In this document: piece after piece, positions 1-7,940 of the stretch
Layout: every line of letters begins with the position of its first letter
Numbering within the stretch: the stretch's first letter is position 1
Assembly: GCF_900114535.1 (NCBI RefSeq)
Contig: NZ_FOTK01000043.1
Coordinates: 1-45,883 of the forward strand
DNA: 45,883 nucleotides
Source of the DNA: Methylobacterium pseudosasicola
GTDB lineage: Bacteria > Pseudomonadota > Alphaproteobacteria > Rhizobiales > Beijerinckiaceae
Reading direction: 5' to 3'
Position numbers and translations under genes: made by a program
The notes under the pieces: generated by a model
Told to the model about the DNA's origin: nothing
Databases searched by the model: none
The model's input: the letters and a program-made list of their open reading frames with translations, nothing else

Positions 1-270
1 GTCGCCAAGACGGGGCCACAGATCCAGTACATCGCGCCAGGATCGCCGTGGGAGAACGGGTACTGTGAGAGCTTCAACGGCAAACTTCGGGACGAGTGCC
101 TACGCCAGGAGATATTCTACTCGCTGAAGGAGGCGCAGATCGTCATCGGTCTATGGCAAACCACGTACAACTGCATCCGACCGCATTCGTCGCTGGGCTA
201 TCGGCCGCCCGCGCCCGTCAGCTACCCGGATCTGGCATTCCGGCTACCCATGGCCGCTACCATGCAGTAA
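1..270 (+). CDS. IS3-family transposase OrfB, C-terminal part (runs off left edge)
   Basis: Reading from base 1 gives the last 89 residues of a DDE integrase-type transposase ending at TAA 268-270. It contains the block around the catalytic glutamate (WENGYCESFNGKLRDE) and the downstream NCIRPHSSLGYRPPA segment, both hallmarks of IS3-family OrfB (IS407-like group). The first two catalytic aspartates lie outside the window. The sequence after the stop (about 278-305, with a GGTCCAAAA run) may be the right end of the element, but the partner inverted repeat is not in view. Known for the family: OrfB is made with OrfA by programmed frameshifting and cuts and joins the element ends. Confidence 0.9.
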   Translation, partial: VAKTGPQIQYIAPGSPWENGYCESFNGKLRDECLRQEIFYSLKEAQIVIGLWQTTYNCIRPHSSLGYRPPAPVSYPDLAFRLPMAATMQ

Positions 271-301
271 CCTCGCAACTGGCTCGGTCCAAAATACCGG
301 T

Positions 302-437
302 CAGGTCAAGCGGCGAGGATCGCAAGCGCCTCGCCGGGCAGGCGGATCGGATCATCCGCAAGGGCCAACTGAGCCTGGACGACCTCGCCGCCGCGGTCAG
401 GCAGGTGCTGGCTCCCGTAGGCCTTTCGCGATCCTGA
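302..437 (+). pseudogene. C-terminal gene fragment beside the IS element
   Basis: Open frame with strongly GC-biased third positions, ending at a TGA, encoding about 45 residues including EDRKRLAGQADRIIRKGQLS and LDDLAAAVRQVLAPVG. It looks like the helical C-terminus of a real protein. It has no start of its own: the upstream frame runs into the IS3 transposase. I read it as the tail of a gene cut by the insertion. Family not recognised. Confidence 0.3.
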
Positions 438-460
438 AGCCGCCGCTCGCGTCCTTGGGA

Positions 461-751
461 TCAAGGCCGATGTGTCACGATTGACGCTCGACGGTCGACT
501 GGGGAACGTCTTGCTCCCGCTTGGTTCGCGTCCGATCCCGCCGCCTGCGCTGAGCCCGGGGCGTGCGCATCCGGGTTCGGGTCGGGCGGACGTCTGGCAT
601 ATGGGGACCGCCCTTCCGCACGGTTTGCGGCGATACGCTCGCGGAGGCTGACGGCGCGTTCAGCAATCGCCGCCGCGTCGCAGCGACGGCAGGGTCCGCC
701 CCGACCCGCGGCATCGCAGTTCGCCGGAAACCGGCAACTCGGACGCGTCAT
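461..751 (-). CDS. small hypothetical protein with a Cys cluster
   Basis: A 96-residue frame. The ATG at 751 is preceded by a GGAGG about 11 bases upstream, which is why I prefer it to the longer frame starting at 841. The N-terminus has the motif CRFPANCDAAGRGGPCRRC followed by a short helix (IAERAVSLRERIAANRAEG). Small alphaproteobacterial and phage-associated proteins with a similar C-x6-C-x7-C-x2-C head exist, so a small zinc-binding or nucleic-acid-binding fold is possible. The C-terminal half is low complexity and may not be folded. Function unknown. Confidence 0.4.
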   Translation of the reverse strand: MTRPSCRFPANCDAAGRGGPCRRCDAAAIAERAVSLRERIAANRAEGRSPYARRPPDPNPDAHAPGSAQAAGSDANQAGARRSPVDRRASIVTHRP

Positions 752-1031
752 GTTCGTCAAGGCCTCCAGTGCTTGCCTGCCGCCGAACCTGACATCCTTC
801 ACCCTGGGGCATCCGCGATCCGGCGGCGATTGCGATACCAAACAACACTCTGCAGCCGCTCGTCCACCTGTCTACCCCCCTCCTTCGCGCGGAACCCTTG
901 CACAAGTTTTTTCCGCTCGTGCCCGTCATCGGATTAGTGGCTCACACGTTGGCAGGGTCGGACGACGCATCTTGCCGACCTGCATGGACGAGGTCGGGAC
1001 GTCCATAAGCGCGATGAAAGTGACGTGATCG

Positions 1032-2252
1032 ATGGTGAAAACGGCGGGGAGCCACGTAATCGGAAGCCTGTCGTCAAACAGCGACGTGCGCGCGGCTGCG
1101 CGGGAAGCGATGACGGCTGTGCTCGCCACCTTCAAACCTGGTGCGCCTGTCCTGATCGTCAGCCATTTCGATGCCGATGGCCTGACCGCGGCCGCCATCC
1201 TGGTCAAGGCCTTGCGGAAGGCCGGTATGTCTGCTGAAACCCTCGTCATCGGCAAAGGCGAGTCGCCGTGGGATCCGGAGGTCACCGACCGGATCGCTGC
1301 CCGGAGCCCCGGCGCGCTGATCGTCGCCGATCTCGGCACTCGGCCTGACCCGGTCCTGCCCAGCTGCCCGACCCTCGTCATCGACCATCACGTCCCGACC
1401 GGTGAACCGAACGGCGCCGTCACCATCAGTGGAAACGGTCTCGATCCGGAGCCGACCACGGCCCTGCTCGCCTGGTGGGCGTCTGCTGCCCTGGGCGATC
1501 AGGCGGACCACCTTTGGCTGGCGGCGGTGGGGCTCATCGGTGACATGGCGGAGGGACTCGACTTCCCCGAGATCGCCGAAGCTCAGTCCCGCTGGGGGAA
1601 GACGGCACTGCGGGACGCCACGTCGCTGGTCAACGCCCCTCGCCGGACCGCCGCCGCGGATTCCGGCCCGGCGCTTCGTCTCCTGCTGGCATCGGACGGC
1701 CCCAAGCGCATCACGAAGGGTGACGATGCGGACGCGCTGGCCCTTCATGCGGCGAAGGCCGAGGTTCGGGCGGCTATGGACATCGCTAAGCGGGTACCGC
1801 CCGTGGTCGGCGGCGACGTGGCGCTGATCTCACTAGACTCGCCGTGCCAGATCCATCCCCTGGTCGCGCAGCAGTGGCGGGGCCGGCTCAAGGACAAGGT
1901 CGTGATCGCGGCGAACGTCGGCTATCGCCCCGGATGGGTCCACTTCGCGGCGCGGTCGGCAAACGGGCGCGACCTCATCGCCTTCCTGGCCGAGCATCGC
2001 CCGGACAACGCGGACGGACGTTATGGCAACGGTCACGCCCAGGCGACGGGCGGGGCGTTGAGGAATGCCGATTGGAACGGCTTCATCCGGGGACTCGGGT
2101 TCCCCGGGCACAGGTGGACGCATGAACGGCAACGAGCGCCCCTTGCGGCTGGGCTTCCCGGTCAAGGTCATGGGTCGGCCGGACCTGAAGTCCCAGGACA
2201 CCCGGCGCTGGCAGAAGGATCCGCACCTCAAGTGCTTTCTCGAATTGCTTGA
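1032..2252 (+). CDS. DHH-family phosphoesterase (RecJ-like)
   Basis: Soluble metal-dependent phosphoesterase of the DHH superfamily (RecJ nuclease, NrnA and relatives). Motif I is SHFDADG at residues 44-50, motif II VADLG around Asp100, and motif III the DHH triplet at 118-120, as expected for the Mn-binding N-terminal domain. A DHHA1-like region with a Gly/His-rich YGNGHAQATGG segment lies near residue 335. The gene overlaps uvsE by 131 bases. The last roughly 38 residues are read through the start of uvsE and look non-native (Gly/Pro/Ala-rich). A stop in the neighbouring frame at 2123-2125 would give a normal ATGA overlap, so a one-base frameshift near 2100 is likely. Pairing with UvsE suggests a role in DNA repair or nucleotide turnover. 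Substrate not inferable. Confidence 0.85.
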   Translation: MVKTAGSHVIGSLSSNSDVRAAAREAMTAVLATFKPGAPVLIVSHFDADGLTAAAILVKALRKAGMSAETLVIGKGESPWDPEVTDRIAARSPGALIVADLGTRPDPVLPSCPTLVIDHHVPTGEPNGAVTISGNGLDPEPTTALLAWWASAALGDQADHLWLAAVGLIGDMAEGLDFPEIAEAQSRWGKTALRDATSLVNAPRRTAAADSGPALRLLLASDGPKRITKGDDADALALHAAKAEVRAAMDIAKRVPPVVGGDVALISLDSPCQIHPLVAQQWRGRLKDKVVIAANVGYRPGWVHFAARSANGRDLIAFLAEHRPDNADGRYGNGHAQATGGALRNADWNGFIRGLGFPGHRWTHERQRAPLAAGLPGQGHGSAGPEVPGHPALAEGSAPQVLSRIA

Positions 2253-3276
2253 CCACGTCCTGGACTACCTCAGGTCCAAGAACCTCGACATGTACCGGAT
2301 GTCGTCGGACATAGCGCCCTACGCGACCCATCCGGACATGCCCCAGTTCCACAGCATGGTGGCGGAGAGCAACGCCGAGTTGCGCGCTTTCGGCGCCAAG
2401 GCTCGGGACTACGACATTCGCCTATCGTTCCATCCCTCGCAGTACGTCTTGCTGAACGCCCCCAATCCCGAGCTGACCAGGAAGAGCATCTGGGACCTCT
2501 CCAGCCAGGCCGAGATGCTGGATCGGATGGGGTTGGACGACGAGGCCGTCATGATCACCCATGTCGGCGGCGTCTACGACGACCACGAGGCAAGCCGGGC
2601 GCGTTGGATCGAGGGCTGGAACCTATTCCCCGAGCACGTGAGGCGCCGGCTCGTACTGGAGAACGACGACCTGCGCTTCTCCGCGGCGGACGTGCTTTGG
2701 ATCCACGAGCGAACCGGGGTGCGGCTGATCTTCGACTACCAGCACTTCTGGTGCCTCAACCCCGAACGGCTCGACATCCGCGAGACCTTCGAGCGGTTCC
2801 TCGCGACGTGGCCCGCCGGGGTCCGTCCGAAGATGCACTTCTCCTCGCCCCGCACCGAGCTGCGCGAGATCAAGCAGAAGGTCACCCCCAAGCAACGGGA
2901 GGCGGCCAAGGCCGGGAAGGCCAGGGGCAAGTCGAAGGAGTTGCTGAAGGCGCCGATCAAGGCGACGGCACGGGTCAAGACGGTCCTGCGGCCGCCGATC
3001 TGGACGGGCCATGCCGACTTCACCAACCCGTTCGAGTTCGCGACGTTCATGCGGATGGCCGAGGGATTGGTGTTCGACGTGATGCTGGAAGGCAAGTCCA
3101 AGGACCTCAGCCTGCTGCGTCTGCGTCCCGACCTTCTCCGCTTCGCCCCCGACGTCGCCGCGCGGTTCGGCATCACGGCCGAAGAGGCGATGGACGACGA
3201 GAAGCAGCTGGATGACGACGTAGATGCAGATGAGGAGACTGATGTTGACGAAGGACGGGTGGAAGCCGCTGAATGA
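2122..3276 (+). CDS. uvsE: UV DNA damage endonuclease (UVDE)
   Basis: 384 residues. UVDE nicks DNA 5' to cyclobutane dimers and 6-4 photoproducts, starting an alternative excision pathway. A TIM-barrel metal site is visible: H70 (YATHPD), H104 (SFHPSQ), H147 (THVGG), E180 (LEND), D205 and H208 (DYQH), H239 (MHFSS), H297 (HADF) and E323 (MLEGKSKD), matching the ligand order of the Thermus thermophilus enzyme. Between H239 and H297 is a lysine-rich stretch (about residues 250-290) absent from the compact thermophilic enzyme. The C-terminus is acidic (DDDVDADEETDVDEG). The start ATG at 2122 is chosen because the GFPVKVMG block begins right after it. It probably shares a transcript with the DHH gene. 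Confidence 0.95.
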   Translation: MNGNERPLRLGFPVKVMGRPDLKSQDTRRWQKDPHLKCFLELLDHVLDYLRSKNLDMYRMSSDIAPYATHPDMPQFHSMVAESNAELRAFGAKARDYDIRLSFHPSQYVLLNAPNPELTRKSIWDLSSQAEMLDRMGLDDEAVMITHVGGVYDDHEASRARWIEGWNLFPEHVRRRLVLENDDLRFSAADVLWIHERTGVRLIFDYQHFWCLNPERLDIRETFERFLATWPAGVRPKMHFSSPRTELREIKQKVTPKQREAAKAGKARGKSKELLKAPIKATARVKTVLRPPIWTGHADFTNPFEFATFMRMAEGLVFDVMLEGKSKDLSLLRLRPDLLRFAPDVAARFGITAEEAMDDEKQLDDDVDADEETDVDEGRVEAAE

Positions 3277-3956
3277 CATCCCGCGGCTTGATCTATGCCA
3301 CCTCCATTACCATGAGCCGCCCGACAATGCTGAAGTTTCCATTACACTTCGGTCACGACAATGACAGAGATTGATTTCCATCGAATAATTTGGGCGGCGG
3401 GGGTTAGGTTGTTTTCTTTTGGCTGCTTCAGCGGCCCCGCGATGACTCATCGAACCTCTGTTTAGGGGCATCCGTTACAGAGCACTGAATGGCTGACGTA
3501 GGTTGGTGCAAGGCCGTTTGCTTTTTTGGTGCGTCTTCTTCGAAGCAGACTGACAGCTTTCTGCCAGATCCGGTAGGCACGATGCGCTCGCCGGAGTGTC
3601 CGAGATGGGTGGAGGGGGCGTGAAAATGCCGAAGCGGTACAAGGATTTTCCAGAAAGCTACTTAGGCATCCTTGCAATAGGGACCAAACCGCATCAAAAA
3701 AGACCTTAAGCGGGGCCGCATGCCTGCCGCGTAGACGATTGTTGTACAATTCCGTCATGCGCACTCGTTTTCACACGGGGGCGGTGGATGACGGTCGGTC
3801 AGCTATCAGGCGGCCGTTGAAGAAGCGGACGAGCTGCGCCCAGCTCACCGTCGAATGGCGCTTATGGTTCAGACGCGTTCATCATGGACGCTGGCGGAGC
3901 CGCCTTGCGACAGTCCATCACAGAAGCCCGAGTGCAATCCCTTTACCGGGCCTCGA
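3277..3956. other. 680-base stretch without a convincing gene
   Basis: Visibly lower GC than its neighbours. The longest frames (for example a 100-residue minus-strand frame, 3462-3764) have no recognisable motif and irregular codon use. A short palindrome ATTGT-TGT-ACAAT lies at 3738-3750, but no gene starts just downstream. This may be old mobile DNA; I could not identify it. Confidence 0.4.
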
Positions 3957-4517
3957 TCAGTCGCCCGCCTTCGGCAGAAGACCAGCTTGACGGAGGAAAG
4001 TCAGGTTATCCTCCAAGTGCCGGTTGTCGGTGATGCGCCCGCCCGCCACGCGCAGAATGTCGGTGGCGATGAACTCGATCGCCTGGCCTTTGCCTTCGAC
4101 GCCCGAGAAGCGGTCCGTGAAATGGCCGGTGAAGCGCAAGTGGCTTACCACACGATCGCCGGCTACGATCCGTTGCACCACCATCACCGTCAGGTCGGGC
4201 ACGGCAGCGAGAAATGCCTTGCCCGCAGCGGCCGGTCCGCTTGGTCCCGGTCGCCGACCGGGCGGCGGCGTGCGATCAGTGACATTCGGGCCGATCGCTT
4301 GGTCTAGCGGTGTCTGGCTGCCATTGGTCCAGAAGCCGTAGAAGGCATCGACCGGCGTCAGCATCGCCGCCACGGTTGCGGCATGCAGACCTGTATCGAC
4401 GATCAATTCCTGTGGCTTGGCGAGCGCGACGGCGGCGCGGTCATCGACCTGCGCGGCGAGGGCCGGGGTGGAGAGCGCGAGCAGCGACAGGATGGCGGGC
4501 GCGATACGCATGGTCAT
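3957..4517 (-). CDS. exported SnoaL-like / ester-cyclase-fold protein
   Basis: 186 residues with a clear Sec signal peptide (MTMRIAPAILSLLALSTPALAA, cleavage near residue 22). The mature part has the pattern of the NTF2/SnoaL fold: an early helical region, then AFLAAVPDLTVMVVQRIVAG, VVSHLRFTGHFTD, and a late GRITDNRHLEDNLTFLRQAG segment, as in proteins annotated 'ester cyclase' or 'nuclear transport factor 2 family'. It starts 6 bases after the stop of the upstream SDR gene, so the two are probably co-transcribed. The exact reaction is unknown; many exported members have no known substrate. Confidence 0.8.
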   Translation of the reverse strand: MTMRIAPAILSLLALSTPALAAQVDDRAAVALAKPQELIVDTGLHAATVAAMLTPVDAFYGFWTNGSQTPLDQAIGPNVTDRTPPPGRRPGPSGPAAAGKAFLAAVPDLTVMVVQRIVAGDRVVSHLRFTGHFTDRFSGVEGKGQAIEFIATDILRVAGGRITDNRHLEDNLTFLRQAGLLPKAGD

Positions 4518-4523
4518 TCCTGC

Positions 4524-5234
4524 TCACGCGATCGTGCCGCCGCCATCCACCGTCACTGTGGTGCCGGTCACGTAGGGATTGGTGGCGACGAAGAGGATGG
4601 CCTGGGCGATGTCCTCGGGCTGGCCGACGCGCCGTGCGGGCAACCGCTTCGCTGCGCCCTCGAACATCGTCTGCCGCCCCTCTGAACTCAGCCCCGCATG
4701 GAGCGGAGTGTCGATCAAGCCGGGAGAGACCGTGTTCACCCGAACCGGTGCACGTTCCAGGGCGAGCCCACGGCCGAGGGCTTCGAGCGCGGCGTTGATC
4801 GCACCCTGGAGCACCGAGGTCGCGCTCGGCCTAGTCGAGAGGAAACCCGAGACGAAGGTGAGCGAGCCGCCGTCGCGGATCTTCGCCGACCGGGCGATCC
4901 GGTAGGCGCCGAAGAACTTCGAGTCCATCGAGGCGCGGGCCTCGGCCAGAGGCAGCACTCCGACCGGTCCGGTCTTCGTCGAGGCCGCTGCCACGACGAT
5001 ATGGTCGAACGGCTCGCGGCCCGCGAAGAACGCGTCGACAGCCGTATCGTCGGTGAAGTCCAGAGCGGCGAACTCTCCCTTGGCGGCCTGCGCGGCGGCG
5101 TCCAAGCTCGCCCCCGGCCGTCCCGCCGCCAAGACGCGGGCGCCCGCTCGTGCGAACGCTTCCGCCGTCGCCCGGCCGATGCCGCCCCCGGCGCCCACGA
5201 CGAGGACGCGTTGGTCTATGAGGTCGTTGGTCAT
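4524..5234 (-). CDS. short-chain dehydrogenase/reductase, atypical active site
   Basis: 236 residues. A Rossmann dinucleotide motif GAGGGIG is at 14-20, a VAAAS strand end near 81-85, and the C-terminal NTVSPGLIDTP and YVTGTTVTVDGGG segments are typical of the classical SDR family. The catalytic Ser region is present (VSGFLS, S129). Where YxxxK is expected the protein reads QGAIN: Tyr becomes Gln143 and Lys becomes Asn147. It may bind a nucleotide without normal oxidoreductase chemistry, or belong to a divergent SDR clade. A strong AAAGGAGAG site precedes the ATG. It lies in the same minus-strand set as the deacetylase and the SnoaL-like gene. Confidence 0.88.
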   Translation of the reverse strand: MTNDLIDQRVLVVGAGGGIGRATAEAFARAGARVLAAGRPGASLDAAAQAAKGEFAALDFTDDTAVDAFFAGREPFDHIVVAAASTKTGPVGVLPLAEARASMDSKFFGAYRIARSAKIRDGGSLTFVSGFLSTRPSATSVLQGAINAALEALGRGLALERAPVRVNTVSPGLIDTPLHAGLSSEGRQTMFEGAAKRLPARRVGQPEDIAQAILFVATNPYVTGTTVTVDGGGTIA

Positions 5235-5396
5235 GGAATCTCTCCTTTCGGCATTCGGACCGACGGCTCAGCCGTGGGAGTCCGTCTTGAGTTCGTCGGC
5301 CCTGTGGAAGGCCCCGATCAGGGCGCAGCACGGCCCCCGACACGGCTGTGGCTCGGCCGCGATCGCTCGGCTCGGCACGTCGTGAACGACGGCCGC

Positions 5397-6410
5397 TCAG
5401 GATGCCGAGCCCGGCAGGCCGCTTACGGTCGGTGCCCCACGGTCGTAGACCGGCGTGTCGGCCCGCGCCTTCAGCGCCCAGTCGGCGATCTCGTCCTTGC
5501 GGGCAAACCACACGCCGGGCTTCGAGCGGGCGTAGGCGAGGAACCGGTCGAGCACGCGCACCCGGTTGGCATGGCCGGAGATGCGATCGTGCAGGGACAC
5601 AACCATCATGCGCCGCCGGTGCGCGCCCTCCTCGTAGAGCTGGTCGAACTCGTCCTTAAGCGCCTGCTCGTAGGCCGCCGGGTTCCAGCCCTGGAAGGGG
5701 AACGACACGATGTCGTTCATGTGGAACGTGTAGGGCACCGTGACGAAGTCGCCGCTCTTAAGGGTGACGATGAACGGCTCGTCCCGGCTCGGCTCGTCGA
5801 TGTGGTAGCGGAAGCCGAGCCCCTGCAGGATGTCGAGGGTACGGGGCGAGTTACGCATCCAGTAGGCGTTCCAGCCCACTGGCCGGTGTCCCGTCGCCTT
5901 CTCGATTGCTTCCACGCTGTCGGCGATGAAGCGCCGCTCTGCCTCTGGGTCTAGGAAGTAGCTGTTCTCCCAGGTCCGTCCGTGGGCTGCGGCTTCGTGG
6001 CCACGCCGGACGATCTCCTTCGCGAGGTCGGGAGCCTTCTCGACGGCCCGGCCGATCATGAAGGACGATACTTTGACCTGATGCCGGTCGAACAGGTCGA
6101 GGAGGCGCGGGATGCCCTCGTAGACGCCATACTGGAAGAAGGCGTTGGTTGGCAGGTCCGGCAAGCCGTGCTCGATCGGATCGGGAATGACGCCTCCCGC
6201 CCCCGAGATCGGTTGGCCGCCAGCCTCGAACATCAGCGAGAAGCTGACCGCGAGGCAGGCGCCGTTGGGCCAGAAAGTGTTGTCGTCGGCCATGGTCGGC
6301 TCCGTGAACTCCCGCGCGTGGATGGACGATGGCAGCGCGGACGCCGCCGCCGCGGCGAGTCCGCTGCCGAGCAGCGCCCGGCGGGTGAAGGGGTGAGCTG
6401 CGTTCGTCAT
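5397..6410 (-). CDS. Tat-exported polysaccharide deacetylase (PuuE-like)
   Basis: 337 residues from the ATG at 6410. A twin-arginine-type leader (FTRRALLGSGLAAAAASALP) argues for export in folded form. The body matches the NodB/PuuE branch of carbohydrate esterase 4 proteins: VKVSSFMIGRAVEK, the RRGHEAAAHGRTWENSYF block (around 135-152), HRPVGWNAYWMRNSPRTLDI and a late VVSLHDRISGHANRV. PuuE-type relatives act on ring or amide substrates such as allantoin as well as on polysaccharides, so the substrate is open. An alternative in-frame ATG at 6428 (MLDFHY-) lies inside the inverted repeat. It is divergent from the LysR gene, its likely regulator. Confidence 0.88.
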   Translation of the reverse strand: MTNAAHPFTRRALLGSGLAAAAASALPSSIHAREFTEPTMADDNTFWPNGACLAVSFSLMFEAGGQPISGAGGVIPDPIEHGLPDLPTNAFFQYGVYEGIPRLLDLFDRHQVKVSSFMIGRAVEKAPDLAKEIVRRGHEAAAHGRTWENSYFLDPEAERRFIADSVEAIEKATGHRPVGWNAYWMRNSPRTLDILQGLGFRYHIDEPSRDEPFIVTLKSGDFVTVPYTFHMNDIVSFPFQGWNPAAYEQALKDEFDQLYEEGAHRRRMMVVSLHDRISGHANRVRVLDRFLAYARSKPGVWFARKDEIADWALKARADTPVYDRGAPTVSGLPGSAS

Positions 6411-6419
6411 GTAATGAAA

Positions 6420-6499
6420 ATCGAGCATTGCACGGCGGTCGAGTAGCCTGCGATGATGCGAGGATACCTCGTCCTGCAGTTGAGAATGCAATGCTCGAT
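6420..6499. promoter_or_regulatory. 13-bp perfect inverted repeat bracketing the divergent promoter
   Basis: ATCGAGCATTGCA at 6420-6432 is the exact reverse complement of TGCAATGCTCGAT at 6487-6499, with 54 bases between. Each arm contains an ATG followed by CTCGAT. One is the LysR start codon (6491); the other is an in-frame ATG of the deacetylase (6428). The arms could be paired regulator sites or a duplicated translation start. Seen directly in the sequence; the role is inference. Confidence 0.6.
6459..6471. promoter_or_regulatory. palindrome CGAGG-ATA-CCTCG, candidate LysR operator
   Basis: A perfect 5-bp-arm palindrome in the centre of the region between the LysR gene and the deacetylase gene. 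LysR-type regulators usually bind an interrupted dyad in just this position, upstream of their own gene and the divergent target. Binding has not been shown. Confidence 0.45.
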
Positions 6500-7477
6500 G
6501 ACCTCAACGAGTTGCGGACATTCCGGGCGATCCTTGCCGAGGGCAGCCTGTCCGCGGCGGCGCGGCGGCTCGGTGTCACCCTGGCCGTCGTCAGCAAGCG
6601 TCTGGCGACCCTCGAAAGGCGGGTCGGCGTCCGACTGATCCATCGGACGACCCGCGCCCTCAGCCCGACCGAGGAGGGATCCCGTCTCCTGATCGATGTC
6701 GAGCGCGCGTTGGAGGCCATCGAGAGCGGAGAGGAGCGGCTTGCCGGTGCCCGCGATGAGCCGGCCGGCACCCTTCGGGTGAGTGCGCCCATCGCCTTCG
6801 GGCGCCGCTGCGTCGCGCCGGTGATCGGAGACTTGGCCCGCCGCTACCCGCGCCTTGCGGTCTGTCTCGAACTCGACGACCGTCTGGTAGACCTCGTCGG
6901 CGAGGGGCTCGACGTGGCGATCCGCATCGGCGGCTTGGCCGATAGCTCGGCGATGATGCGCAAGCTTGCCGACAACTGCCGTATCCTAGTGGCGTCGCCT
7001 GCCTATCTCGACGCCGCTGGTCGCCCTGAGACGCCGGAAGAGGCGGCCAGGCATACCTTCCTGCGTTACGGCTCTTCCGCCGAGCCGTGGCGACTTAGAG
7101 GGCCTGACGGCGTCGCAGCCAACCTCGCGGCGACCGGGCGGCTGCGGGTCGACGACGGGGACGCCGTGCACGATTGGGGTTTGGCCGGGCTTGGCATCAT
7201 GCTGAAGTCGCAGGTCGATGTCGCTGCGGACCTGTCGGCCGGGCGGCTTGAACGGGTGCTGCCGAGGTGGGACGGAGGCGACGCGCCGGTCGTCGCGCTC
7301 TATCCTACTGGCCGTAACCTGCCGCTCAAGACACGCGTCCTGCTCGAAACACTCGAACACCATGTCGCCGAAACGCTTGGTAATAAGAGCACACGTTCCA
7401 CGCCTCATCCGAGTTCTGCGGCGCGTACTTTTGCCGAAGCAATAGCGGAACGAACGTCCGCTTTCGGAAGATCTTAA
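6491..7477 (+). CDS. LysR-family transcriptional regulator
   Basis: 328 residues. The N-terminal winged helix-turn-helix (residues 1-60) carries the family pattern: MLDDLNELRTFRAILAEGS, LSAAARRLGVTLAVVSKRLA, RLIHRTTRALSPTEEG. The rest is the periplasmic-binding-protein-like effector domain (GTLRVSAPIAFGRRCVAPVI, LDVAIRIGGLADSS). This is the subgroup close to regulators of redox and aromatic genes. The ATG at 6491 is chosen because the HTH begins immediately; the frame is open further upstream without conserved sequence. The C-terminus is about 20 residues longer than usual and rich in Ser/Arg. It probably controls the divergent deacetylase-SDR-SnoaL set and itself. Confidence 0.93.
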   Translation: MLDDLNELRTFRAILAEGSLSAAARRLGVTLAVVSKRLATLERRVGVRLIHRTTRALSPTEEGSRLLIDVERALEAIESGEERLAGARDEPAGTLRVSAPIAFGRRCVAPVIGDLARRYPRLAVCLELDDRLVDLVGEGLDVAIRIGGLADSSAMMRKLADNCRILVASPAYLDAAGRPETPEEAARHTFLRYGSSAEPWRLRGPDGVAANLAATGRLRVDDGDAVHDWGLAGLGIMLKSQVDVAADLSAGRLERVLPRWDGGDAPVVALYPTGRNLPLKTRVLLETLEHHVAETLGNKSTRSTPHPSSAARTFAEAIAERTSAFGRS

Positions 7478-7781
7478 TACACGCTGCTTCGGCGAGTTTG
7501 GGTGGCAGGCGGAACATCCGCTTGCGAGCGATGGGTCAACTACCGCATCCCACCCCAAGCCGAGTTTGGTGGACGGCAGACGAACGACCACTCCGGAGAA
7601 ACGCAAACGGCATTCCCGGTGGCTGGATAAAGTCGATAGGCGCCAGTCCGATTTTCCGACCGACTTCCTCCGAAGCGCACAGGCCGCTCTCGGCCAGACT
7701 GCACCATGTTGAATGGTCTAAAAACGCGGGACCGGACTTTTCGGCTTCGCCCCCACCCGCATGCCGTAAGCGGCCGCGGCC
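7478..7781. other. 304-base gap, no gene seen
   Basis: No frame here has a convincing start, motif or codon bias. It separates the convergent LysR and DUF3606 genes. No clear hairpin terminator was found by eye. Confidence 0.4.
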
Positions 7782-7940
7782 TCAGCGCCGGAGGTGGCCA
7801 CGCAGCGTGCTGACGCGGCTGCCCACGAGGCGTACGGCCTTGCGGAGCTGCTCCTCGCTGATCCCGAAAAGCCTGGCGTAGGCCTCGCGGCTGGACCGGT
7901 CGTGGATGTCGAGGTGCGTGCGTTCGGTGTCGGTGGCCAT
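7782..7940 (-). CDS. DUF3606 small protein
   Basis: A 52-residue protein. The start ATG at 7940 is preceded by an AGGGAG site. After a short acidic and basic head (MATDTERTHLDIHDRSSRE) comes the core YARLFGISEEQLRKAVRLVG and a basic end (RVSTLRGHLRR). This is the DUF3606 pattern: a short protein with a 'FGVSEEQLRKAV' helix-turn-helix-like core, frequent and multicopy in Methylobacterium, Bradyrhizobium and relatives. Function unknown; the helical core with basic tail would suit nucleic-acid contact. Confidence 0.78.
   Translation of the reverse strand: MATDTERTHLDIHDRSSREAYARLFGISEEQLRKAVRLVGSRVSTLRGHLRR

Noticed and set aside
3738..3750. ATTGT-TGT-ACAAT palindrome
   Set aside because: No gene begins within reach downstream on either strand; a short dyad in an AT-rich patch can arise by chance.
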